Below are positions 1-5,425 of a stretch of DNA of 6,492 nucleotides, piece after piece. Source of the stretch: an uncultured Rhodospirillales bacterium. Its GTDB lineage: Bacteria; Pseudomonadota; Alphaproteobacteria; ATCC43930; CGMCC-115725. The notes under the pieces are model-generated. The model made no database searches. It saw only the letters and a program-made list of their open reading frames with translations, and was not told the origin of the DNA. Numbering within the stretch: the first letter of the stretch is position 1; every line of letters starts with the position of its first letter. The stretch is from assembly GCA_903897565.1 (NCBI GenBank), contig CAIUCF010000453.1, forward strand, positions 1-6,492. Direction: 5' to 3'. Position numbers and translations under genes: made by a program.

Positions 1-807
1 CTCGACGCAGACGATCTTCAGCTTGGGGTGGCGCTCGAACACCGCGCCGAAGATCAGGGTACCCATGACGTCCTGGCAGCCGCGGATGATGGTCATGAAG
101 CCGTTGAGCTTCGGCCCGCGGGTGAGGCCGAACGCGCCCTTGCCGCTGACGCCGTCGCGCGAGGTCAGGATGTGGAAGGAGAGCGGCAGGCCGAGCTCGA
201 CGGCGGCGGCCCAGAACTCGTCATAGATCGGGCTGTCATAGTCCTCCATCTCGGGAAAGCCGGGCATCATCACGCCGAGCAGGCCCATCTGCTTGATCCG
301 GCGCAGATCCTCGATGCCCTCTTTCGGTGAGCGCATCGTGGTCTGGCCGCAGCCGAGCAGGCGCTCGCGGTTGCTGTCGCAGAACTCGGCGATCCACAGA
401 TTATAGGCGTCGAAGCAGGCCTTCTTGTAGTCGGCGTCCGGGTGATTGCACAGCAGCATGCCGACGCTCGGATAGATGACTTCGGCATAGATGCCGTCGC
501 GATCCTGGTCGGATATCCGCGCGACCGGATCCCAGCCGCCGCGATGCAGATCCTCGAACCGCGCCTTGACGGCGGCCTGGCCGAGTTCTTCAGCGGTCTT
601 GCCGGCCGCGGCGATCAGGCCCATCGGCACGGTGTCGCTCATGCCGTCGATCATATAGGTATCGCCGCGCTCCTGCGTGAACACCACGTGCGGGGCGCGG
701 TCCAGGTACTTGCGATCGATGCGGTCGATATAGGTGCCCGGCGGCTCCATGACGTGGGAATCGGCGGAAATGATCGATTTCTTGATGATGGAATTGGTCG
801 CGCTCAT
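1..807 (-). CDS. Amidohydrolase-family protein (Amidohydro_2/COG2159), partial, C-terminus off the left edge
   Basis: This is an open minus-strand frame of 269 codons starting at ATG 807-805 and still open at base 1. The start is supported by GGAG 8 nt upstream. The N-terminus has ISADSHVMEPP (residues 13-23), the usual opening of the ACMSD-like amidohydrolase family. The segment GGWDPVARISDQDRDGIYAE (90-109) is followed by YPSVGML, and PLSFHI (208-213) places a probable metal-ligand His at 212. Relatives are usually about 350-400 residues, so roughly the last quarter, with the final catalytic Asp/His region, is missing from view. Members are TIM-barrel metal-dependent hydrolases or decarboxylases of small aromatic or carboxylic substrates. 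The substrate cannot be read from the sequence. The first metal motif is D-x-H (D17, H19... written DSH) rather than classical HxH. The gene is divergent from fhs. The family call is firm; the reaction is unknown. Confidence 0.88.
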   Translation of the reverse strand, partial: MSATNSIIKKSIISADSHVMEPPGTYIDRIDRKYLDRAPHVVFTQERGDTYMIDGMSDTVPMGLIAAAGKTAEELGQAAVKARFEDLHRGGWDPVARISDQDRDGIYAEVIYPSVGMLLCNHPDADYKKACFDAYNLWIAEFCDSNRERLLGCGQTTMRSPKEGIEDLRRIKQMGLLGVMMPGFPEMEDYDSPIYDEFWAAAVELGLPLSFHILTSRDGVSGKGAFGLTRGPKLNGFMTIIRGCQDVMGTLIFGAVFERHPKLKIVCVE

Positions 808-993
808 GCGTCGTTCTCCCGGCTGCGTTGCCCGCGGCTCTTTATCGACAGTGAACTCCGGTGAAACGCTACAGGAGAGCTGAGGGCGCGGCAACCGGGC
901 GAGTGGCCAGTCCGACAATTCTACGCTTCCGGTTGTCCGCGGTTCGAAGGACACTAGCTTTGGCTGGAGCGATTCTGTTGAGGGGCGGCGTTC
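808..993. promoter_or_regulatory. Divergent intergenic spacer between the amidohydrolase gene and fhs
   Basis: The two flanking genes are transcribed away from this 186-bp spacer, so it must hold promoters for both unless an upstream promoter serves one of them. A weak sigma70-like pair faces fhs: TTGTCC (933-938) and TAGCTT (955-960) with a 16-bp gap. A 7-bp inverted repeat, CAACCGG (892-898) and CCGGTTG (929-935), could be an operator, but short repeats like this arise by chance in GC-rich DNA. The Shine-Dalgarno of fhs is GAGGGG at 980-985. I could not fit a known folate riboswitch to the leader. The spacer role is inferred from gene orientation and the hexamers are tentative. Confidence 0.4.
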
Positions 994-2670
994 ATGAGTG
1001 CTGGGGCGATGTTGAGCGATATCGAGATTTCCCGGAACACGCCGCTGCGGCCGATCGAGGAGATCGCGGCGGCGCTCGATATTCCGGCCGCGGCTGTCTA
1101 TCGCTACGGCCCCTTCAAGGCCAAGCTCGAAGCCGGTTTCGTCGCCGAGGCACGCGCCAGGCCGCACGGGCGGTGGGTGCTGGTCACGGCGATCAGCCCG
1201 ACGCCGGCCGGCGAGGGCAAGACCACGACCACGATCGGGCTCGGCGACGCAATGTCGCTTCTGGGGAAGCGGGTGATGATCTGCCTGCGCGAGCCCAGCC
1301 TCGGGCCATGCTTCGGCACCAAGGGCGGCGCGACCGGCGGCGGCCGGGCGCAGATCGCGCCGATGGACGAGATCAACCTGCATTTCACCGGCGATCTCCA
1401 CGCCATCTCGGCGGCGACCAATCTGCTCGCGGCAATGATCGACAATCATCTCTATTGGGGCAACGCCCTCAACATCGATCCGCGCAAGATCGTGTGGCGC
1501 CGCGCCCTCGACCTCAACGAGCGGGCGCTGCGCCGGGTCGTGCTCGGCCTCGATGACGGCACCGTGCGCGAAGCCGCCTTCGACATCACGGCGGCGAGCG
1601 AGACCATGGCGATCTTCTGCCTCGCCCGCGATCTCGCCGAGTTGGAAGCGCGGCTCGGCCGCATCATCGTCGCCGAGACCCGCGACAAGAAACCGGTGAC
1701 GGCCGCCGATCTCGGCGCCGCCGGGCCGATGACGGTGCTGCTGAAAGACGCGCTGCAGCCCAACCTGGTGCAGACCCTGGAGCATACCCCGGCGCTGGTC
1801 CATGGCGGTCCCTTCGCCAATATCGCCCATGGCTGCAATTCGCTGATCGCGACCGAGACCGGGCTCGGGCTCGCCGATTGGGTGGTGACGGAGGCTGGGT
1901 TCGGCGCGGATCTCGGCGCCGAGAAATTCCTCGACATCAAGTGCCGGATCGGCGGGCTGACGCCCGAGGCCGTGGTGCTGGTCGCCACCATTCGCGCGCT
2001 CAAGATGCATGGTGGTATCGCCCGCGGCGATCTCGGCCGCGAGGACGCCGCGGCGGTCGCGCGCGGCGCCGCCAATCTCGTCCGCCACGTCGAAAATCTG
2101 CGCAAATTCGGCCTGCCGGTCGTGGTCGCGCTCAACGCCTTCACCGGCGACAGCGCCGCCGAGTTTGCGGTGGTCGAGGGAATCTGCGCCGGGCTCGGCG
2201 TCGAGGTCCATGTCTGCGGCCACTGGGCCGAAGGCGGGCAGGGCGCGGTCGACCTGGCGAACGCCGTCGTTCGCCTGGTCGAAGGCGGTAGCGCCCGCTT
2301 CAAGCCGTTCTATGGCGACGCGCTATCGCTTGCGGCGAAGATCGAGACCATCGCCACCGAGCTCTACGGCGCCGCCGGGGTGCGCTACAGCCCGGGCGCG
2401 GCCAAGCGGCTGGCGCAGATCGAGGCGGCGGGCTACGGCCACCTACCGGTCTGCATCGCCAAGACGCAGTACAGTTTCTCGACGGATGCGACGGCCGTCG
2501 GCGCGCCGAGCGGGCATACGGTCGAAATCGGCGAAGTCAGGCTATCGGCCGGGGCCGGCTTCGTCGTCGCGCTGGCGGGGGAGATTCGGACGATGCCCGG
2601 CTTGCCGCGCCGACCCGCCGCCGAGGGCATGGGCGTCGACGCCGAGGGCCGGATCTTCGGGTTGAGCTGA
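994..2670 (+). CDS. fhs: Formate-tetrahydrofolate ligase (10-formyl-THF synthetase)
   Basis: The enzyme makes 10-formyl-THF from formate, THF and ATP in the cytosol, feeding purine and one-carbon metabolism. The product is 558 residues, the usual size (about 555-560). Visible motifs in order are the P-loop TPAGEGKTTTT (70-80), LREPSLGPCFG (98-108), a variant signature 1 GTKGGATGGGR (108-118), NLHFTGDLHAI (128-138), VTEAGFGADLGAEKF (298-312), signature 2 VATIRALKMHGG (330-341), HWAEGG (410-415), and KTQYSFSTD plus GAPSGH near the C-terminus. Start 994 is preferred because GAGGGG sits 8 nt upstream. ATG 1009 would give the family-typical MLSDIEI N-terminus but has only GGGG two bases away. Relative to the common signature 1, T109, T114 and R118 are substitutions; alphaproteobacterial enzymes that I recall carry Lys at the last position. 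No folD or fchA is adjacent. The gene appears monocistronic and ends 10 nt before an inverted repeat. Confidence 0.97.
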   Translation: MSAGAMLSDIEISRNTPLRPIEEIAAALDIPAAAVYRYGPFKAKLEAGFVAEARARPHGRWVLVTAISPTPAGEGKTTTTIGLGDAMSLLGKRVMICLREPSLGPCFGTKGGATGGGRAQIAPMDEINLHFTGDLHAISAATNLLAAMIDNHLYWGNALNIDPRKIVWRRALDLNERALRRVVLGLDDGTVREAAFDITAASETMAIFCLARDLAELEARLGRIIVAETRDKKPVTAADLGAAGPMTVLLKDALQPNLVQTLEHTPALVHGGPFANIAHGCNSLIATETGLGLADWVVTEAGFGADLGAEKFLDIKCRIGGLTPEAVVLVATIRALKMHGGIARGDLGREDAAAVARGAANLVRHVENLRKFGLPVVVALNAFTGDSAAEFAVVEGICAGLGVEVHVCGHWAEGGQGAVDLANAVVRLVEGGSARFKPFYGDALSLAAKIETIATELYGAAGVRYSPGAAKRLAQIEAAGYGHLPVCIAKTQYSFSTDATAVGAPSGHTVEIGEVRLSAGAGFVVALAGEIRTMPGLPRRPAAEGMGVDAEGRIFGLS

Positions 2671-2680
2671 GCCAAGTTAA

Positions 2681-2802
2681 AGTCCTCCCCCTTGAGGGGG
2701 GAGGATTTAGGTGGGGGCGATCTCGCCGTCGCACGACCGCCAGACAGCGAATTTCCGGAAACATCACCCCCACCCAACCCACCCCCCTCAAGGGGGAGGG
2801 CT
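2681..2802. repeat. REP/MITE-like inverted-repeat element between convergent genes
   Basis: The left arm (2681-2721) and the reverse complement of the right arm (2762-2802) share AG-Y-CCTCCCCCTTGAGGGGGG, then a G/T-rich tract ending in GGTGGGGG and YGAT. I count about six differences over 41 positions, including one indel. Each arm is itself a hairpin with loop TTGAG: stems 2683-2691/2697-2705 on the left and 2778-2786/2792-2800 on the right, the latter with one mismatch. The arms flank a 40-bp unique centre. The hairpin-within-inverted-repeat layout resembles BIME/REP elements or small MITEs. I recall C5-TTGA-G5 type repeats as recurrent in alphaproteobacterial intergenic DNA, but the copy number here is unknown. 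The right arm enters the coding end of the convergent membrane-protein gene. Confidence 0.75.
2683..2705 (+). terminator. Possible transcription-end hairpin after fhs
   Basis: A nine-base perfect stem (TCCTCCCCC paired with GGGGGAGGA) closes a five-base loop 12 nt after the fhs stop. It is followed by TTTAGG, so the U-tract is short and this is not a textbook intrinsic terminator. The matching hairpin in the right arm faces the convergent gene, so the repeat may stop or stabilise transcripts from both sides. The structure is seen in the sequence; the termination role is inferred. Confidence 0.4.
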
Positions 2803-3267
2803 AAGATCGAGTGGCATTCCGGTGAGGGTGAACTGCCGTGCGATCGGGTGATGGTGCAGCCGATGCCGGATCGCCGCGACGCCGAGACCGAGGCCGATCG
2901 GCACGCCGATGAAATAGGGTAGGCCCAGCAGATGCGCGGGGACCGCGACGCTGGCGCAGACCAGCGTCCCGGCGCCGAGATGGGTCAGCAAATAAAGGAA
3001 GCGCCCGGGCAGCCCCGGGAAGCGCATCACCCAGAGCAGAGCCTCGCATTCGAACGTCTCGGCGCTCTCGATCTCCTCGTTCAGGATTCCGAGATACTTC
3101 CAGGCGCTGGCCACGACCAGCAGGGCGATGCCGCCGACCGGCCAGCGGTAGCCATGATGCCAGAGCGCCACGATGGCCCAGCCGAGACCGCCATAGATGA
3201 TCACCGCCACGCCCGCCGCCAGCCAGAAGGCGTAGGGGCGGAGCACGAAGGCGGTGACGAAGTTCAT
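2788..3267 (-). CDS. Small multi-pass membrane protein of unknown function
   Basis: The product is 159 residues and belongs to no family I recognise. It has four likely membrane segments at about 13-36, 42-62, 90-113 and 115-134. An acidic stretch (NEEIESAETFECE, 63-75) lies between the second and third, and a His-rich basic patch (RHRLHHH, 134-140) follows the fourth. This suggests an inner-membrane protein with both termini on the same side. The ATG at 3267 has only a weak ribosome-binding site (GGGG directly before it). It starts 28 bp after the peptidyl-prolyl isomerase stop, so translation may depend on operon context. The last residues, SPPP, and the TGA stop are encoded by the right arm of the inverted repeat, so the native C-terminus may once have been different. 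It is probably the last gene of the minus-strand cluster. That it is coding is likely from length, hydrophobic pattern and spacing; its role is unknown. Confidence 0.75.
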   Translation of the reverse strand: MNFVTAFVLRPYAFWLAAGVAVIIYGGLGWAIVALWHHGYRWPVGGIALLVVASAWKYLGILNEEIESAETFECEALLWVMRFPGLPGRFLYLLTHLGAGTLVCASVAVPAHLLGLPYFIGVPIGLGLGVAAIRHRLHHHPIARQFTLTGMPLDLSPPP

Positions 3268-3295
3268 CCCCGGCGTCCGCTAGAGATCGCCGCGG

Positions 3296-3859
3296 CTACT
3301 TCTTGTCGGCGTCGGCGGCGACCTGGATGCGGGTGATCTTGTCCGGATCCGCGACCGTGCCGTTGTCCTCCTCGGAGCCGGCCTTGATCTTGTCGACGAA
3401 CTCCATGCCGGAGACGACCTGACCCCACACCGTGTACTGGCCGTCGAGCGAGCCGCCATCGGCGAACATGATGAAGAACTGGCTGTCGGCGGAGTCCGGA
3501 TCGCTGGCGCGGGCCATGCCGACCGTGCCGCGGGCGAAATGGGCGCTCGAGAACTCCGCCTTGATGTTCTGGCCCGAGCCGCCGGTGCCGTTGCCCAAGG
3601 GGTCGCCGGTCTGCGCCATGAAGCCCGGGATCACGCGATGGAACTTGAGGCCGTCATAGAATTTCTGCCGGACCAGCTGCTTGATGCGGGCGACATGATT
3701 GGGCGCCAGATCCGGGCGCATCTGGATCACGACGCGACCATAGGGAATATCGAGATAGAGGGTGTTCTCCGGATCCGGGGTCGCTGCCAAGGTCGGGGAG
3801 GCATTGACGGCGAACAGCGCGACGGCAGCGAAGAACAGGGTTCTGAGCAAGGCTTTCAT
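3296..3859 (-). CDS. Secreted cyclophilin-type peptidyl-prolyl cis-trans isomerase (PpiA-like)
   Basis: It catalyses cis-trans isomerisation of X-Pro bonds and assists folding, here most likely in the periplasm. Residues 1-26 form a signal peptide: MKALLR, then a hydrophobic core FFAAVALFAV, with cleavage near TLAA. The cyclophilin domain spans about 33-182. YDGLKFHRVIPGFMAQTG (68-85) matches the family signature, with catalytic Arg75 plus Phe80, Met81 and Gln83. GMARA (114-118) and SQFFIM (126-131) follow. The position of human CypA Trp121 is Ser136 (GSLDGQY); loss of that Trp generally lowers cyclosporin binding. The length of 187 is normal for periplasmic bacterial cyclophilins. A weak ribosome-binding site (GGAT) precedes the ATG. 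It lies 39 bp after the mscS stop and 28 bp before the membrane-protein gene, consistent with co-transcription. The family call is secure; client proteins are unknown. Confidence 0.96.
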   Translation of the reverse strand: MKALLRTLFFAAVALFAVNASPTLAATPDPENTLYLDIPYGRVVIQMRPDLAPNHVARIKQLVRQKFYDGLKFHRVIPGFMAQTGDPLGNGTGGSGQNIKAEFSSAHFARGTVGMARASDPDSADSQFFIMFADGGSLDGQYTVWGQVVSGMEFVDKIKAGSEEDNGTVADPDKITRIQVAADADKK

Positions 3860-3898
3860 GATCGATCCATGGGTTCGGGATGGATGGGATGCTTGGTG

Positions 3899-4717
3899 TC
3901 AGGGCAGGGGCTTGGTCGGGGCCACTGCAACCGAGGCCGCGTCGAGGCGTTGCCTGACGGTGCGGATCAGGTCGGTCTTGAGGGCGTCCATGTCGCTTGC
4001 CAGCGTCCAGACGGCGAGGGTCAGGGCCACGGCGCCATCGGGGTCCTGATCAAGCGCGACGCCTGGCGCCGGCGCGGTCAGGGCGCGCTTGTCGGCAGCC
4101 GCGACGTCGTGAGCGATCGACAAGGCGGTATCGAGATCGCCGCCGCCGGCCAGCCGAAAGCGAAGCGACAGGACCCGTTCGGCGTAGATGCTATAATTCT
4201 TGACCGGATGACCCCACACGGCGCTGTTGGGGACGGTGATCTGGACATTGTCGCCGGTCACGACCTCGGTGGTGAACAAGGAGAGCTCCTTGACCGTGCC
4301 CGCGATGCCGCCGACTTCGACCGCGTGGCCGACCCGGAACGGCCGGAACAACAGCAGCATCACCCCGGCGGCGACGTTCGACAGGGTGCCTTGAAGCGCA
4401 AGGCCGACCGCCAGGCCGGCGGCGCCGAGCACCGCGAGCAGGCTGGTGGTCTGGATCCCGAACTGCGCCAAGACCGACAGCACGGTGAGGGTCAGGATCA
4501 GATAGCGGGCAATACTGCCGAAGAAGCTCTTCAGCATCGCGTCGACATTGGGTGCGCGGTCGAGCATCCGCATCAGCAAGGTCTGGACCCGGCCGGCCAG
4601 CGAGAAGCCGATGATCAGGATCGCGAGCGCGGCGATCAGGTTGAGGCCGTCGCTGACGATCAGCTGTGGCAGATCATGGAGGTTGATCCGGAAATCTCCC
4701 GGCAAGTGGTCCGGCAT
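3899..4717 (-). CDS. mscS: MscS-family small-conductance mechanosensitive channel
   Basis: This is an inner-membrane channel that opens under membrane tension and releases solutes during hypo-osmotic shock. The product is 272 residues, close to E. coli MscS (286), and aligns over nearly its full length from memory. Membrane segments are TM1 about 24-44, TM2 about 67-88 and TM3 about 91-122. TM3 carries the pore-lining pattern AVLGAAGLAVGLALQG (95-110), then LSNVAAG and FRPFRVG (124-130). Leu102 and Leu106 correspond to pore residues Leu105 and Leu109 of E. coli, and Gly110 to hinge Gly113. The beta domain has GGIAGTVKEL and VPNS (162-165). The carboxy-terminal cage region includes AVWTLASDMDALK and ends in PTKPLP. 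GAGG five bases or so before the ATG supports the start. The upstream gene lies 112 bp away with hairpins between, so mscS may have its own promoter as well as read-through. Confidence 0.95.
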   Translation of the reverse strand: MPDHLPGDFRINLHDLPQLIVSDGLNLIAALAILIIGFSLAGRVQTLLMRMLDRAPNVDAMLKSFFGSIARYLILTLTVLSVLAQFGIQTTSLLAVLGAAGLAVGLALQGTLSNVAAGVMLLLFRPFRVGHAVEVGGIAGTVKELSLFTTEVVTGDNVQITVPNSAVWGHPVKNYSIYAERVLSLRFRLAGGGDLDTALSIAHDVAAADKRALTAPAPGVALDQDPDGAVALTLAVWTLASDMDALKTDLIRTVRQRLDAASVAVAPTKPLP

Positions 4718-4732
4718 GGCGCCTCGGTCCTT

Positions 4733-4750
4733 GGCTTAAGGGGGCTTAAG
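4733..4750. repeat. GGCTTAAG tandem direct repeat in the mscS leader
   Basis: GGCTTAAG occurs at 4733-4740 and again at 4743-4750, exactly one helical turn apart. Because CTTAAG is self-complementary, the pair can also form a 6-bp hairpin with a GGGG/CCCC loop. It lies 16-33 bp upstream of the mscS start codon, just beyond its ribosome-binding site. It may be an operator half-site pair, a leader hairpin or chance. Confidence 0.45.
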
Positions 4751-4778
4751 AAAACTCGCGCCCCTTATGCCGCGTCGG

Positions 4779-4813
4779 CACGGCGGAGGGAAGCTACTCT
4801 TCCCCGCGCCGTG
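4779..4813 (-). terminator. Strong hairpin after the Gly-rich gene
   Basis: On the minus strand CACGGCGCGGGGAAG pairs with CTTCCCTCCGCCGTG over 15 positions, with one mismatch and one G-U pair, closing a five-base loop. It starts 17 nt after the stop codon of the upstream Gly-rich gene. No U-run follows immediately; the nearest is TTTT about 25 nt further on. It could attenuate, end or protect the upstream message before mscS. The structure is clear; its function is inferred. Confidence 0.5.
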
Positions 4814-4829
4814 TCGGTCGAGGTTAGAC

Positions 4830-5219
4830 CTACTTCTTGCCGGTCGGTGCCGCGGCCTTGGGGGCGTCGCGGCCGGGAGTGAGTTTTTCGGGATGGCTGA
4901 TGACCTTGCCGACGCTCTCGCGCGCGGCGTTCAGAGACGCTGCCTCGGTCGCGGTCTCGCCGATCCGGACCTCGTAGCGCGGATTGCCGTCGGGGGTGTG
5001 GCTGTTGAGGTCGACCATCTGAATCTTGACGATCGTCCAGGCCTCGTCGCCCTCCTCGCCGGCGCGGATGCCGCGATCGATGATCTTCTCTTCCTTGATC
5101 AGGCGCTTGGGCGCCGCCGGCTTGCCGGCATCGCGCCGACCCTTGCCACCGCCCGGCTTGCCGCCGAAACCCGATTTGCCGCCGGGACCGCCGGGGCGGC
5201 CGCCCTTCATGTCGCTCAT
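4830..5219 (-). CDS. Hypothetical Gly-rich basic protein
   Basis: The product is 129 residues and I do not recognise it. Residues 5-39 are a low-complexity Gly/Lys/Arg/Pro arm (GGRPGGPGGKSGFGGKPGGG and onward), resembling RGG-like nucleic-acid-binding tails. A compact middle region (about 40-110) contains DEAWTIVKIQMVDL and PRYEVRIGETATEAASLNAA, which look like two strands followed by a helix ending VGKVISHP. The C-terminus is an Ala/Pro/Lys tail (PKAAAPTGKK). There is no signal peptide or membrane segment, so it is probably cytosolic. The start at 5219 is supported by GGAG nine bases upstream; a second in-frame ATG at 5210 lacks a well-placed site. It is divergent from the AIM24 gene and upstream of mscS. 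Coding is supported by the ordered middle region, ribosome-binding site and fit between neighbours. RNA or DNA binding is a guess from composition only. Confidence 0.72.
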   Translation of the reverse strand: MSDMKGGRPGGPGGKSGFGGKPGGGKGRRDAGKPAAPKRLIKEEKIIDRGIRAGEEGDEAWTIVKIQMVDLNSHTPDGNPRYEVRIGETATEAASLNAARESVGKVISHPEKLTPGRDAPKAAAPTGKK

Positions 5220-5425
5220 AGTCGTGTGCTCCGTTCGGTCGCCATGACGACCGTTGATGATGGAAGGGCCTCGTGCTCCCGTTATCGCATCACCATGGAC
5301 CCCGATGTCGATCTAATTCGTGACGGCACCGGCGCAATTCGTCCCAGCGGCCGATTAGCCATGGACAGCGGCGTCGGCGGGGTGGCAGCCTTTCCGGTAA
5401 AAGAACCCTTGGGGAGGGCGTAGGC
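5220..5425. promoter_or_regulatory. Divergent intergenic spacer with paired AATTCGT sites
   Basis: This 206-bp spacer separates the divergently oriented Gly-rich and AIM24-family genes and should carry promoters for both. AATTCGT occurs at 5315-5321 and 5336-5342, exactly 21 bp apart (two helical turns), an arrangement common for operator pairs. CCATGGAC also occurs twice (5293-5300, 5359-5366). A CGGTCG/CGACCG hairpin (5236-5241/5248-5253) lies in the leader of the Gly-rich gene. No convincing sigma70 pair was found. A 59-codon plus-strand frame (5244-5423) crosses the spacer but lacks a ribosome-binding site. Confidence 0.35.

Noticed and set aside
886..993. A folate (THF) riboswitch in the fhs leader
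   Set aside because: The leader is the right length and context, but I could not place the conserved core or a convincing expression platform. A covariance-model search would be decisive.
861..1556. A 231-codon frame starting before fhs and overlapping it
   Set aside because: It is out of frame with fhs, Arg-rich and without motifs; fhs motifs cover the overlap.
1452..2303. A 283-codon minus-strand frame inside fhs
   Set aside because: It is antisense to conserved fhs sequence, and its Ser/Arg/Ala/Pro-rich composition is typical of a shadow frame.
2683..2800. CRISPR-like or tandem array reading of the C5/G5 hairpin copies
   Set aside because: There are only two copies, in inverted orientation, with a single 40-bp centre and no regular spacers, so this is a paired palindromic element and not an array.
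3539..4882. A 447-codon plus-strand open frame
   Set aside because: It runs antisense across the cyclophilin and MscS genes, both unmistakable by motif. Its product is low-complexity, rich in Gly, Asp, Arg and Gln, with no recognisable domain: a typical GC-rich shadow frame.
5244..5423. A 59-codon plus-strand frame ending 2 nt before the AIM24 ATG
   Set aside because: The spacing looks like an operon partner, but there is no ribosome-binding site at 5244 or at the internal ATGs (5295, 5361), and the product shows no recognisable pattern.
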